Part shown: one piece after another, positions 1 to 11,621 of the stretch
Numbering within the stretch: position 1 is the stretch's first letter
Layout: each line of letters begins with the position of its first letter
Assembly: GCF_050948175.1 (NCBI RefSeq)
Contig: NW_027490241.1
Span: 434,001-498,000 of the forward strand
Source: Xylocopa sonorina
Lineage: Eukaryota > Arthropoda > Insecta > Hymenoptera > Apidae
Length of the DNA stretch: 64,000 nucleotides
Reading direction: 5' to 3'
Program-made: the position numbers and the translations under genes
The notes under the pieces: generated by a model
The model's input: the letters and a program-made list of their open reading frames with translations, nothing else
What the model was told of the DNA's origin: nothing
Database searches by the model: none

Positions 1-341
1 GCATTAGAACTCTATTGCTGCGATACGTAGACATCTGCAAACGCTATTTCCTTGCAAGGAAGTGTCGCATTTACATTCATTTGAATCGTAGACGAGGAAT
101 GCATAACACTTCGCAATGAATATTATATCTTATCATGAAACATAGATATGAGATGCAATATCTCGTTTTAAGAAGCATTTGAACTCTATTGCTTCGATAC
201 GTAGACATCTGCAAACGCTATTTTCTTGCAAGGAAGTGTCGCATTTACATTCATTTGAAGTGTAGACGAGGAATACATAACACTTCGCAAATCATATTAC
301 ATCTTACCATGAAACATAGAAATGAGATGCGATATCGCGTT
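1..341 (+). repeat. 174-bp satellite, segment left of the transposon
   Basis: Two satellite monomers begin at 1 and 175 (each starting GCATT after TTTTAAGAA), exactly 174 bp apart. The first is of the class that carries GAATCGTAGACG and CGCAATGAATATT; the second is the canonical class with GAAGTGTAGACG and CGCAAATCATATT. The second monomer is interrupted at its base 168 by the inserted element. The array clearly continues beyond the left edge of the window. Confidence 0.97.
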
Positions 342-345
342 TTAA
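342..345. repeat. Left TTAA target-site duplication
   Basis: TTAA directly precedes the element's terminal CCC and is repeated directly after its terminal GGG at 1201-1204. TTAA lies at bases 168-171 of the canonical monomer, so removing the element and one TTAA restores an uninterrupted satellite. A TTAA duplication is the diagnostic target of piggyBac-superfamily transposases. Confidence 0.93.
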
Positions 346-364
346 CCCTTTTAGTGCCGGACGA
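346..364 (+). repeat. Left terminal inverted repeat (19 bp)
   Basis: The sequence CCCTTTTAGTGCCGGACGA is the exact reverse complement of 1182-1200. Matching stops at the 20th base (C at the left, A in the reverse-complemented right end). Its last four bases overlap the first 18-bp palindrome. Confidence 0.95.
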
Positions 365-378
365 CGATATATCGTCGT
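361..378. repeat. Subterminal palindrome, copy 1
   Basis: ACGACGATATATCGTCGT is a perfect 18-bp palindrome. It begins inside the terminal inverted repeat and is repeated exactly at 403-420, 42 bp downstream. Subterminal repeats in piggyBac-type elements can be transposase binding sites; that role here is inference. Confidence 0.85.
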
Positions 379-402
379 TTGCTACACTTGCCAGAAGTTC
401 CA

Positions 403-420
403 ACGACGATATATCGTCGT
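403..420. repeat. Subterminal palindrome, copy 2
   Basis: This is an exact second copy of the 18-bp palindrome at 361-378, separated from it by 24 bp of unrelated sequence. I find no counterpart near the right terminus, so the element's ends are asymmetric beyond the 19-bp inverted repeats. Confidence 0.85.
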
Positions 421-435
421 GCGTGTAATAACGTG

Positions 436-714
436 TTATTCTTCGCATTGCGAGACAACTTTATCTGTTAATAAATTTATAAATGATCTAATTTGATTGT
501 AAATAATCAAATTTCGTTGACAAAGAATTTGTAAACCGATTTGGGTCTGACATTTTACACATTCTATAACGGAGTGTGCTGGGAACCTGTTTACGCTGGA
601 GCGATAAAGTGGACACACGACGCCTGACTCTCTTCTAGCCCCCAATTTGAAATATTTATGATAATTATCTGAGAGTTCGTACGCCACGACTTCATCGAGG
701 CTAAGATCCTTCTT
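436..714 (-). pseudogene. Possible remnant of the C-terminal cysteine-rich end of a piggyBac-like transposase
   Basis: A minus-strand frame is open from 714 to a stop at 436, with no ATG start; GTG at 687 would give 83 residues. Numbered from that GTG, it has an Arg-Arg pair at 18-19, Cys25, a Cys-x2-Cys at 43-46, Cys56 and Tyr63. Many piggyBac transposases end in a cysteine-rich zinc-binding domain preceded by basic residues, with an LC...CF...YH pattern near the end. Here only part of that pattern survives (Ile50-Gly51 where Leu-Cys would be expected, Asn64 where His would be). Its position, just inside the left terminus and pointing toward it, is where the 3' end of an internally deleted transposase gene should lie. 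If right, the left end of the element is its 3' end. It could also be a chance open frame; I see no catalytic Asp motifs. Confidence 0.38.
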
Positions 715-1181
715 TCAAAATTTTGTTTCAGCAATGTTGTAGTACCTATACCAACTGCTTGTCTTGCAGCAGATAAAATCCGATTATCGCCGCACTATGC
801 AATCGATCTCTTCTTCTATTTTTGTTACGTAATATTGTTTATTTTGTTATATAATACATTTGACATCCAAAATATATACTTCATAACAATTGGTCTATAT
901 AGAATTATGATGAAAAGATGGCTCCTTGTATGCGCAAATACGTTTTGAAAGAGAGAACTCAACGTTTACTTTTTCTTATGGAGATTTTACCTTTGTTATT
1001 TATATAATTTTAAATGAGTAAAGAAAAACTAGTGTCATTGTTTTGTTCTCTGTTTCATCCTTAGTATACTGCTTTTTGAATTATGTAAATACGTTTTCCC
1101 GTTTGGTTTTTATGAGTATTTTCCCAAACACTAGTAAAACTGTGAAATTCGGCCGGTTATTCTCGCATAGGCACCTCTTTT
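715..1181. other. AT-rich internal and right part of the transposon, no gene seen
   Basis: This is non-satellite sequence with many T-runs and no substantial open frame on either strand. A short inverted repeat, ACTAGTGT at 1028-1035 and ACACTAGT at 1128-1135, and a GTTTGG/CCAAAC pair near 1101-1130 are the only internal structures I notice. I see no recognisable promoter or RNA gene. Confidence 0.7.
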
Positions 1182-1200
1182 TCGTCCGGCACTAAAAGGG
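1182..1200 (-). repeat. Right terminal inverted repeat (19 bp)
   Basis: TCGTCCGGCACTAAAAGGG is the exact reverse complement of 346-364 and abuts the right TTAA. Perfect identity of the two ends suggests the insertion is not very old. Confidence 0.95.
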
Positions 1201-1204
1201 TTAA
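1201..1204. repeat. Right TTAA target-site duplication
   Basis: This is the second TTAA copy. The satellite resumes immediately as GAAGCATTAG, and the next monomer starts at 1208. That equals 349 plus the 859 bp of element and duplication, so the 174-bp register is preserved to the base. Confidence 0.93.
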
Positions 1205-3120
1205 GAAGCATTAGAACTCTTTTGCTACGATACCTAGACATCTGCAGACGCAATCTCCTTGCAAGGCAGTGTCGCATTTACATTCATTTGAATCGTAGAC
1301 GAGGAATGCATAACACTTCGCAATGAATATTACATCTTACCATGAAACATAGGTATGAGATGCAATATCTCGTTTTAAGAAGCATTTGAACTCTATTGCT
1401 TCGATACGTAGACATCTGCATACGCTATTTCCTTGCAAGGAAGTGTCGCATTTACATTCATTTGAAGTGTAGACGAGGAATACATAACAGTTCGCAAATC
1501 ATATTATATCTTACCGTGAAACATAGAAATGAGATGCGATATCGCGTTTTAAGAAGCATTAGAACTCTATTGCTACGATACGCAGACATCTGCAAACGCT
1601 ATTTCCTTGCAAGGAAGTGTCGCATTTACATTCATTTGAATCGTAGACGAGGAATGCATAACACTTCGCAATGAATATTATATCTTATCATGAAACATAG
1701 ATATGAGATGCAATATCTCGTTTTAAGAAGCATTTGAACTCTATTGCTTCGATACGTAGACATCTGCAACCGCTATTTTCTTGCAAGGAAGTGTCGCATT
1801 TACATTCATTTGAAGTGTAGACGAGGAATACATAACACTTCGCAAATCATATTATATCTCACCATGAAACATAGAAATGAGATGCGATATCGCGTTCTAA
1901 GAAGCATTAGAACACTACTGCTACGATAGGTAGACATTAGCAAACGCTATTTCCTTGCAAGGAAGTGTCGCATTTGCATTCATTTGAAGTGTAGACGAGG
2001 AATACATAACACTCCGCAAATCATATTATATCTTACCATGAAGCATAGAAATGAGATGCGATATAGCGTCTTAAGAATCATAAGAACTATATTGCAACGA
2101 TACGTAGACATCTGCAAACGCTATTTCCTTGCAAAGAAGTGTCGCATTTACATTCATTTGAAGTGTAGACGAGGAATACATAACACTTCGCAAATCATAT
2201 TATATCTTACCATGAAACATAGAAATGAGATGCGATATCGCGTTTTAAGAAGCATCAGAAATCCATTGCTACGATACGTAGACATCTGCAAACGCTATTT
2301 CCTAGCGAGGAAGTGTCGCATTCACATTCATTTGAAGTGTAGACGAGGAATACATAACACTTCGCAAATCATATTATATCTTACCATGAAACATAGAAAT
2401 GAGATGCGATATCGAGTTTTAAGAAGCATTAGAACACTATTGCTACGATACGTAGACATCTGCAAACGCTATTTCCTTGCAAGGAAGTGTCGCATTTACA
2501 TTCATTTGAAGTGTAGACGAGGAATACATAACACTCCGCAAATCATATTATATCTTACCATGAAACATAGAAATGGGATGCGATATCGCGTTTTAAGAAG
2601 CATTTGAACTCTATTGCTACGATACCTAGACATCTACAGACGCTATTTCCTAGCAAGGAAGTGTCGCATTTACATTCATTTGAAGTGTAGACGAGGAATA
2701 CATAACACTTCGCAAATCATATTATATCTTACCATGAAACATAGAAATGAAATGCGATATCGCGTTTTAAGAAGCATTAAAACTCTATTGCTACGATACC
2801 TAGACATCTGCAGACGCTATTTCCTAGCAAGGAAGTGTCGCATTTAAATTCATTTGAAGTGTAGACGAGGAATACGTGACACTTCGCAAATCATATTATA
2901 TCTTACCATGATACATAGAAATGAGATGCGATATCGCGTTTTAAGAAGCATTAGAAATCTATTGCTACGATACGTAGACATCTGCAAACGCTATTTCCTA
3001 GCGAGAAAGTGTCGCATTCACATTCATTTGAAGTGTAGACGAGGAATGCATAACACTTCGCAAATCATATTACATCTTACCATGAAACATAGAAATGAGA
3101 TGCGATATCGCGTTTTAAGA

Positions 3121-3815
3121 AGCATTAAAACTCTATTGCTACGATACCTAGACATCTGCAGACGCTATTTCCTAGCAAGGAAGTGTCGCATTTACATTCA
3201 TTTGAAGTGTAGACGAGGAATACATGACACTTCGCAAATCATATTATATCTTATCATGAAACATAGAAATGAGATGCGATATCGCGTCTTAAGAAGCACT
3301 AGAACTCTATTGCTACGATAGGTAGACATCTGCAAACGCTATTTCCTTGCAAGGAAGTGTCGCATTTACATTCATTTGAAGTGTAGAGGAGGAATGCATA
3401 ACACTTCGCAAATCATATTACATCTTACCATGAAACAGAAAAGAGATGCAATATCGCGTTTTAAGAAGTATTAGAACTCTACTGCTACGATACCTAGACA
3501 TCTGAAGACGCTATTTCCTAGCAAGGAAGTGTCGCATTTACATTCATTTGAAGTGTAGACGAGGAATACATGACACTTCGCAAATCATATTATATCTTAT
3601 CATGAAACATAGAAATGAGATGCGATATCGCGTTTTAAGAAGCACTAGAACTCTATTGCTACGATAGGTAGACATCTGCAAACGCTATTTCCTTGCAAGG
3701 AAGTGTCGCATTTACATTCATTTGAAGTGTAGAGGAGGAATGCATAACACTTCGCAAATCATATTACATCTTACCAAGAAACAGAAATGAGATGCAATAT
3801 CGCGTTTTAAGAAGC
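3121..3815 (+). repeat. Dimeric sub-repeat, two units of about 346 bp
   Basis: The variant GTGTAGAGGAGGAATGC occurs at about 3380 and again 346 bp later. Both units then share a shortened GAAACAGAAA (lacking two bases of GAAACATAGAAA), and both are preceded by a CATGACAC monomer. The period is two monomers minus 2 bp. The same GTAGAGGAGG variant recurs singly near 6850 and 27740. Confidence 0.75.
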
Positions 3816-3829
3816 ATTAGAACTCTATT

Positions 3830-4860
3830 GCTACAATACCTAGACATCTATAGACGCTATTTCCTTGCAAGGAAGTGTCGCATTTACATTCATTTGAATC
3901 GTATACGAGGAATGCATAACACTTCGCAATGAATATTACATCTTACCATGAAACATAGAAATGAGATGCGATATCGCGCTTTAAGAAGCATTAGAAATCT
4001 ATTGCTACGATACGTAGAAATCTGCAAACGCTATTTCCTAGCGAGGAAGTGTCGCATTCACATTCAATTGAAGTGTAGACGAGGAATGCATAACACATCG
4101 CAATGAATATTATATCTTATCATGAAACATAGATATGAGATGCAATATCTCGTTTTAAGAAGCATTTGAACACTATTGCTACGATACCTAGACATCTATA
4201 GACGCTATTTCCTTGCAAGGAAGTGTCGCATTTACATTCATTTGAATCGTAGACGAGGAATGCATAACACTTCGCAATGAATATTACATCTTGCCATGAA
4301 ACATAGAAATGAGATGCGATATCGCGCTTTAAGAAGCATTAGAAATCTATTGCTACGTTACGTAGACATCTGCAAACGCTATTTCCTAGCGAGGAAGTGT
4401 CGCATTCACATTCATTTGAAGTGTAGACGAGGAATGCATAACACATCGCAATGAATATTATATCTTATCATGAAACATAGATATGAGATGCAATATCTCG
4501 TTTTAAGAAGCATTTGAACACTATTGCTACGATACCTAGACATCTATAGACGCTATTTCCTTGCAAGGAAGTGTCGCATTTACATTCATTTGTATCGTAG
4601 ACGAGGAATGCATAACACTTCGCAATGAATATTACATCTTACCATGAAACATAGAAATGAGATGCGATATCGCGCTTTAAGAAGCATTAGAAATGTATTG
4701 CTACGTTACGTAGACATCTGCAAACGCTATTTCCTAGCGAGGAAGTGTCGCATTCAAATTCATTTGAAGTGTAGACGAGGAATGCATAACACATCGCAAT
4801 GAATATTATATCTTATCATGAAACATAGATATGAGATGCAAGATCTCGTTTATGAAGCAT
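3830..4860 (+). repeat. Dimeric HOR, three units of 348 bp
   Basis: Three consecutive 348-bp units alternate two monomers. One has CTAGACATCTATAGACGC with GAATCG (GTATCG in the third unit) and CAATGAATATTACATC. The other has TTAGAAAT, TAGCGAGGAAG and AACACATCGCAATG. The GATGCGATATCGCGCTTTAA boundary recurs at exact 348-bp steps (ATGAGATGCG at 3961, 4309 and 4657). The third unit ends in a disrupted CGTTTATGAAGC. Confidence 0.85.
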
Positions 4861-4870
4861 TTGAACTCTA

Positions 4871-5700
4871 GTGCTTCGATACGTAGACATCTGCAAACGC
4901 TATTTCCTTGCAAGGAAGAGTCGCATTTACATTCATTTGAAGTGTAGACGAGGAATACAGGACACTTCGAAAATCATATTAAATCTTACCATGAAACGTA
5001 GAAATGAGATGCAACATCGCGTTTTAAGAAACATTAGAAAGCTATTGCTACGATACGTAGACATCTGCAATCGGTATTTCCTTGCAAGGAAGTGTCGCAT
5101 TTACTTTCATTTGAATCGTAGACGAGGAATGCATAATACTTCGCAATGAATAATATATCTCATGAAACATAGATATGAGATGCAATATCTAGTTTTAAGA
5201 AGCATTTGAACTCTATTGCTTCGATACGTAGACATCTGCAAACGCTATTTCCTTGCAAGGAAGTGTAGCATTTACATTCATTTGAAGTGTAGACGTGGAA
5301 TACATAACACTTCGCAAATCATGTTATATCTTGCCATGAAACATAGAAATGAGATGCGATATCGCGTTTTAAGAATCATAAGAACTCTATTGCTACGATA
5401 CGTAGACATCTGCAATCGGTATTTCCTTGCAAGGAAGTGTCGCATTTACTTTCATTTGAATCGTAGACGAGGAATGCATAATACCTCGCAATGAATAATA
5501 TATCTCATGAAACATAGATATGAGATGCAATATCTCGTTTTAAGAAGCATTTGAACTCTATTGCTTCGATACGTAGACATCTGCAAACGCTATTTCCTTC
5601 CAAGGAAGTGTCGCGTTTACATTCATTTGAAGTGTAGACGTGGAATACATAACACTTCGCAAATCATGTTATATCTTACCATGAAACATAGAAATGAGAT
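4871..5700 (+). repeat. Dimeric sub-repeat with a 3-bp deletion, period 345 bp
   Basis: Two units carry the shortened AATAATATATCTCATGAAAC (3 bp less than AATATTATATCTTATCATG) near 5150 and 5495, 345 bp apart. They also share CAATCGGTATTTCC and a TTTACTTTCATT variant. The same 3-bp deletion reappears once near 11755, showing transposition of this monomer type within the array. Confidence 0.75.
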
Positions 5701-5734
5701 GCGATATCGCGTTTTAAGAAGCATTAGAACACTA

Positions 5735-6389
5735 TTGCTACGATACCTAGACATCTGCAGAAGCTATTTCCTAGCAAGGAAGTGTCGCATTTACATCCAT
5801 TTGAATCGTAGACGAGGAATGCATAACACTTCGCAAATCATATTACATCCTACCATGAAACATAGAAATGAGATGCGATATCGAGTATTAAGAAGCATTA
5901 GAACTCTATTGCTACGATACCTTGACATCTCCAGACTCTATTTCCTAGCAAGGAAGGGTCGCATTTACATTCATTTGAAGTGTTGACGAGGAATACATAA
6001 CACTTCGCAAATCATGTTATATCTTACCATGAAACATAGAAATGAGATGCGATATCGCGTTTTAAGAATCATATGAACTCTATTGCTACGATACGTAGAC
6101 ATCTGCAATCGCAATTTCCTAGCAAGGAAGTGTCGCATTTACATTCATTTGAGGTGTAGACGAGGAATACATGATACTTCGCAAATCATATTATATCTTA
6201 CCATGAAACATAGAAATGAGATGCGATATCGCGCTTTAAGAAGCATTAGAACACTATTGCTACGATAGGTAGACATTTGCAAACGCTATTTCCTAGCAAA
6301 GAAGTGTCGCATTTACATTTATTTGAAGTGTAGACGAGGAATACATAACTCTTCGCAAATCATATTATATATTACCATGAAACATAGAA
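5735..6389 (+). repeat. 15-monomer-spaced segment, copy 1 (matches 8345-8999)
   Basis: This segment matches the sequence 2610 bp downstream (15 x 174) with few substitutions. Shared rare variants include CTGCAGAAGCTATTTCC, CTCCAGACTC, GTGTTGACGAGG and CAATCGCAATTTCC. The two copies diverge at both edges (CGCG versus CGAG at the left; TTTCGC versus TATGGC at the right). Confidence 0.7.
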
Positions 6390-8344
6390 ATGAGATGCGA
6401 TTTCGCATTTTAAGAAGCATTAGAACTCTATTGCTACGATACCTAGACATCTGCAGATGCTATTTCCTAGCAAGGAAGTGTCGCATTTACATTCATTTGA
6501 AGTGTAGACGAGGAATACATGATACTTCGCAAATCATATTATATCTTACCATGAAACATAGAAATGAGATGCGATATCGCGTTTTAAGAAGCATTAGAAC
6601 ACTATTGCTACGATAGGTAGACATTTACAAACGCTATTTCCTAGCAAATAAGTGTGGCATTTACATTCATTTGAAGTGTAGGCGGGGAATACATAACACT
6701 TCGCAAATCATATTATATCTTACCATGAAACATAGAAATGAGATGCGATATCGCGTCTTAAGAAGCACTAGAACTCTATTGCTACGATAGGTAGACATCT
6801 GCAAACGCTATTTCCTTGCAAGGAAGTGTCGCATTTACATTCATTTGAAGTGTAGAGGAGGAATGCATAACACTTCGCAAATCATGTTATATCTTACCAT
6901 GAAACATAGAAATGAGATGCGATATCGAGTATTAAGAAGCATTAGAACTCTATTGCTACGATACCTAGACATCTCCAGACGCTATTTCCAAGCAAGGAAG
7001 GGTCGCATTTACATTCATTTGAAGTGTTGACGAGGAATACATAACACTTCGCAAATCATGTTATATCTTACCATGAAACATAGAAATGAGATGCGATATC
7101 CAGTATTAAGAAGCATTAGAACTCTATTGCTACGATACCTAGACATCTCTAGACGCTATTTCCTAGCAAGGAAGGGTAGCATTGACATTCATTTGAAGTG
7201 TTGACGAGGAATACATAACACTTCGCAAATCATGTTATATGTTACCATGAAACATAGAAATGAGATGCGATATCGCGTTTTAAGAAGCATTAGAAAACTA
7301 TTGCTACGATACGTAGACATCTGCAAACGCTACTTCCTAGCGAGGAAGTGTCGCATTCACATTCATTTGAAGTGTGGACGAGGACTACATAACACTTCGC
7401 AAAACATATTATATCTTACCATGAAACATAGAAATGAGATGCAATATCGCCATTTAAGAATCATAAGAACTCTATTGCTACGATACGTAGACATCTGCAA
7501 ACGCTATTTCCTAGCGAGGAAGTGTCGCATTCACATTCATTTGAAGTGTAGACGAGGAATACATAACACTTCGCAAATCATATTATATATTACCATGAAA
7601 CATAGAAATGAGATGCGATATGGCATTTTAAGAAGCATTAGAACTCTATTGCTACGATACCTAGACATCTGCAGACGCCATTTGCTAGCAAGGAAGTGTC
7701 GCATTTACATTCATTTGAAGTGTAGACGAGGAATACATGATACTTCGCAAATCATATTATATCTTACCATGAACCATAGAAATGAGATGCGATATCGCGT
7801 TTTAAGAAGCATTAGAACACTATTGCTACGATAGGTAGACATTTGCAAACGCTATTTCCTAGCAAATAAGTGTGGCATTTACATTCATTTGAAGTGTAGG
7901 CGAGGAATACATAACACTTCGCAAATCATGTTATATGTTACCATGAAACATAGAAATGAGATGCGATATCGCGTTTTAAGAAGCATTAGAAAACTATTGC
8001 TACGATACGTAGACATCTGCAAACGCTATTTCCTTGCAAGGAAGTGTAGCATTTACATTCATTTGAAGTGTAGACGTGGAATACATAACACTTCGCAAAT
8101 CATGTTATATCTTGCCATGAAACATAGAAATGAGATGCGATATCGCGTTTTAAGAATCATAAGAACTCTATTGCTACGATACGTAGACATCTGCAAACGC
8201 TATTTCCTTGCAAGGAAGTGTCGCATTTACATTCATTTGAATCGTAGACGAGGAATGCATAACACTTCGCAAATCATATTACATCTTACCATGAAACATA
8301 GAAATGAGATGCGATATCGAGTTTTAAGAAGCATTAGATCTCTA

Positions 8345-8999
8345 TTGCTACGATACCTAGACATCTGCAGAAGCTATTTCCTAGCAAGGAAGTGTCTCAT
8401 TTACATCCATTTGAATCGTAGACGAGGAATGCATAACACTTCGCAAATCATATTACATCTTACCATGAAACATAGAAATGAGATGCGATATCGAGTATTA
8501 AGAAGCATTAGAACTCTATTGCTACGATACCTTGACATCTCCAGACTCTATTTCCTAGCAAGGAAGGGTCACATTTACATTCATTTGAAGTGTTGACGAG
8601 GAATACATAACACTTCGCAAATCATGTTATATCTTACCATGAAACATAGAAATGAGATGCGATATCGCGTATTAAGAATCATATGAACTCTATTGCTACG
8701 ATACGTAGACATCTGCAATCGCAATTTCCTAGCAAGGAAGTGTCGCATTTACATTCATTTGCGGTGTAGACGAGGAATACATGATACTTCGCAAATCATA
8801 TGATATCTTACCATGAAACATAGAAATGAGATGCGATATCGCGCTTTAAGAAGCATTAGAACACTATTGCTACGATAGGTAGACATTTGCAAACGCTATT
8901 TCCTAGCAAAGAAGTGTCGCATTTACATTTATTTGAAGTGTAGACGAGGAATACATAACTCTTCGCAAATCATATTATATATTACCATGAAACATAGAA
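8345..8999 (+). repeat. 15-monomer-spaced segment, copy 2 (matches 5735-6389)
   Basis: This is the partner of 5735-6389 at +2610 bp. Its left part is also found at about 13740 and 16350, which are themselves 2610 bp apart, so the same block has been copied at least four times. Confidence 0.7.
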
Positions 9000-10050
9000 A
9001 TGAGATGCGATATGGCATTTTAAGAAGCATTAGAACTCTATTGCTACGATACCTAGACATCTGCAGACGCCATTTCCTAGCAAGGAAGTGTCGCATTTAC
9101 ATTCATTTGAAGTGTAGACGAGGAATACATGATACTTCGCAAATCATATTATATCTTACCATGAAACATAGATATGAGATGCAATATCTAGTTTTAAGAA
9201 GCATTTGAACTCTATTGCTTCGATGCGTAGACATCTGCAAACGCTATTTCCTTGCAAGGAAGTGTAGCATTTACATTCATTTGAAGTGTAGACGTGGAAT
9301 ACATAACACTTCGCAAATCATGTTATATCTTGCCATGAAACATAGAAATGAGATGCGATATCGCGTTTTAAGAATCATAAGAACTCTATTGCTACGATAC
9401 GTAGACATCTGCAAACGCTATTTCCTAGCGAGAAAGTGCCGCATTCACATTCATTTGAATCGTAGACGAGGAATGCATAACACATCGCAAATCATAATAC
9501 ATCTTACCATGAAACATAGAAATGAGATGCGATATCGAGTTTTAAGAAGCATTAGAACTCTATTGCTACGATACCTAGACATCTGCAGAAGCTATTTCCT
9601 AGCAAGGAAGTGTCGCATTTACATTCATTTGAATCGTAGACGAGGAATGCATAACACTTCGCAAATCATATTACATCTAACCATGAAACATAGAAATGAG
9701 ATGCGATATCCAGTATTAAGAAGCATTAGAACTCTATTGCTACGATACCTAGACATCTCTAGACGCTATTTCCTAGCAAGGAAGGGTAGCATTGACATTC
9801 ATTTGAAGTGTTGACGAGGAATACATAACACTTCGCAAATCATGTTATATGTTACCATGAAACATAGAAATGAGATGCGATATCGCGTTTTAAGAAGCAT
9901 TAGAAAACTATTGCTACGATACGTAGACATCTGCAAACGCTATTTCCTTGCAAGGAAGTGTAGCATTTACATTCATTTGAAGTGTAGACGTGGAATACAT
10001 AACACTTCGCAAATCATGTTATATCTTGCCATGAAACATAGAAATGAGAT
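8713..10050 (+). repeat. Segmental duplication copy 1 (matches about 14278-15615)
   Basis: About 1.34 kb recurs 5565 bp downstream (32 monomers minus 3 bp). Shared rare variants include TTTGCGGTGTAG, GATATGGCATTTT, AAGTGTAGCATTT, AGTGCCGCATTC and GGTAGCATTGACATTC. The 3-bp offset is explained by the deletion-bearing monomer near 11755, which lies between the copies. Confidence 0.75.
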
Positions 10051-10634
10051 GCGATATCGCGTTTTAAGAATCATAAGAACTCTATTGCTACGATACGTAG
10101 ACATCTGCAAACGCTATTTCCTAGCGAGAAAGTGCCGCATTCACATTTATTTGAATCGTAGACGAGGAATGCATAACACTTCGCAAATCATATTACATCT
10201 TACCATGAAACATAGAAATGAGATGCGATATCGAGTTTTAAGAAGCATTAGAACTCTATTGCTACGATACCTAGACATCTGCAGAAGCTATTTCCTAGCA
10301 AGGAAGTGTCGCATTTACATTCATTTGAATCGTAGACGAGGAATGCATAACACTTCGCAAATCATATTACATCTAACCATGAAACATAGAAATGAGATGC
10401 GATATCCAGTATTAAGAAGCATTAGAACTCTATTGCTACGATACCTAGACATCTCTAGACGCTATTTCCTAGCAAGGAAGGGTAGCATTGACATTCATTT
10501 GAAGTGTTGACGAGGAATACATAACACTTCGCAAATCATGTTATATGTTACCATGAAACATAGAAATGTGATGCGATATCGCGTTTTAAGAAGCATTAGA
10601 AAACTATTGCTACGATACGTAGACATCTGCAAAC
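9215..10634 (+). repeat. 4-monomer HOR, two tandem units of 696 bp
   Basis: The order AAGTGTAGCATT, AGTGCCGCATTC, CTGCAGAAGC, GGTAGCATTGAC repeats with an exact 696-bp period (9215-9910 and 9911-10606). The match carries a little way into the next monomer, until the copies part at CTACTTCCTAGCG in the second versus CTATTTCCTTGC in the first. Confidence 0.82.
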
Positions 10635-10856
10635 GCTACTTCCTAGCGAGGAAGTGTCGCATTCACATTCATTTGAAGTGTGGACGAGGACTACATAACA
10701 CTTCGCAAAACATATTATATCTTACCATGAAACATAGAAATGAGATGCAATATCGCCTTTTAAGAATCATAAGAACTCTATTGCTACGATACGTAGACAT
10801 CTGCAAACGCTATTTCCTTGCAAGGAAGTGTCGCATTTACATTCATTTGAATCGTA

Positions 10857-11621
10857 GACGAGGAATACATAACACTTCGCAATGAATATTATATCTTATC
10901 ATGAAACATAGATATGAGATGCAATATCTCGTTTTAAGAAGCATTTGAACTCTATTGCTTCGATACGTAGACATCTGCAAACGCTATATCCTTGCAAGGA
11001 AGTGTCGCATTTACAGTCATTTGAAGTGTAGACGAGGAATACATGATACTTCGCAAATCATATCATATCTTACCATGAAACATAGAAATGAGATGCGATA
11101 TCGCGTTTTAAGAAGCATTAGAACACTATCGCTATGATAGGTAGACATTTGCAAACGCTATTTCCTAGCAAGGATGTGTCACATTTACATTCATTTGAAG
11201 TGTAGACGAGGAATACATAACACTTCGCAAATCATGTTACATCTTACCATGAAACATAGAAATGAGATGCGATATCGAGTTTTAAGAGGCATTAGAACTC
11301 TATTGCTACGATACCTAGACATCTGCAGACGCTATTTCCTAGCAAGGAAGTGTCGCATTTACATTCATTTGAAGTGTAGATGTGGAATACATGATACTTC
11401 GCAAATCATATTATATCTTACCATGAAACATAGAAATGAGATGCGATATCGCGCTTTAAGAAGCATTAGAACACTATTGCTACGATAGGTAGACATTTGC
11501 AAACGCTATTTCCTAGCAAAGAAGTGTCGCATTTACATTTATTTGAAGTGTAGACGAGGAATACATAACTCTTCGCAAATCATATTATATATTACCATGA
11601 AACATAGAAATGAGATGCGAT
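10857..11621 (+). repeat. 8-monomer-spaced segment, copy 1 (matches 12246-13010)
   Basis: This is about 765 bp matched at +1389 bp (8 monomers minus the 3-bp deletion). Shared markers are CGCTATATCCTTGC, CATATCATATC, ACACTATCGCTATGATAGG and AAGGATGTGTC. It diverges at the right where TATCGC meets TATGGC. Confidence 0.75.

Larger units (their letters stand above)
346..1200. mobile_element. piggyBac-superfamily element, non-autonomous or decayed, 855 bp
   Basis: The element is unrelated to the satellite on both sides. It is bounded by TTAA duplications and by 19-bp perfect terminal inverted repeats, CCCTTTTAGTGCCGGACGA at the left and its reverse complement at the right. A CCCTTT-type terminus with TTAA is characteristic of the piggyBac superfamily. 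At 855 bp it is far too short for an intact transposase (about 550-650 codons), so it must depend on a transposase supplied in trans or be dead. The left end carries two 18-bp palindromes and a degenerate minus-strand reading frame; the right half is AT-rich with no open frame of note. It occurs once in the window. Superfamily assignment is strong; the exact family is unknown to me. Confidence 0.9.

Noticed and set aside
189..428. Open frame crossing from the satellite into the transposon
   Set aside because: It is a chance junction frame. The last part merely reads through the two identical palindromes.
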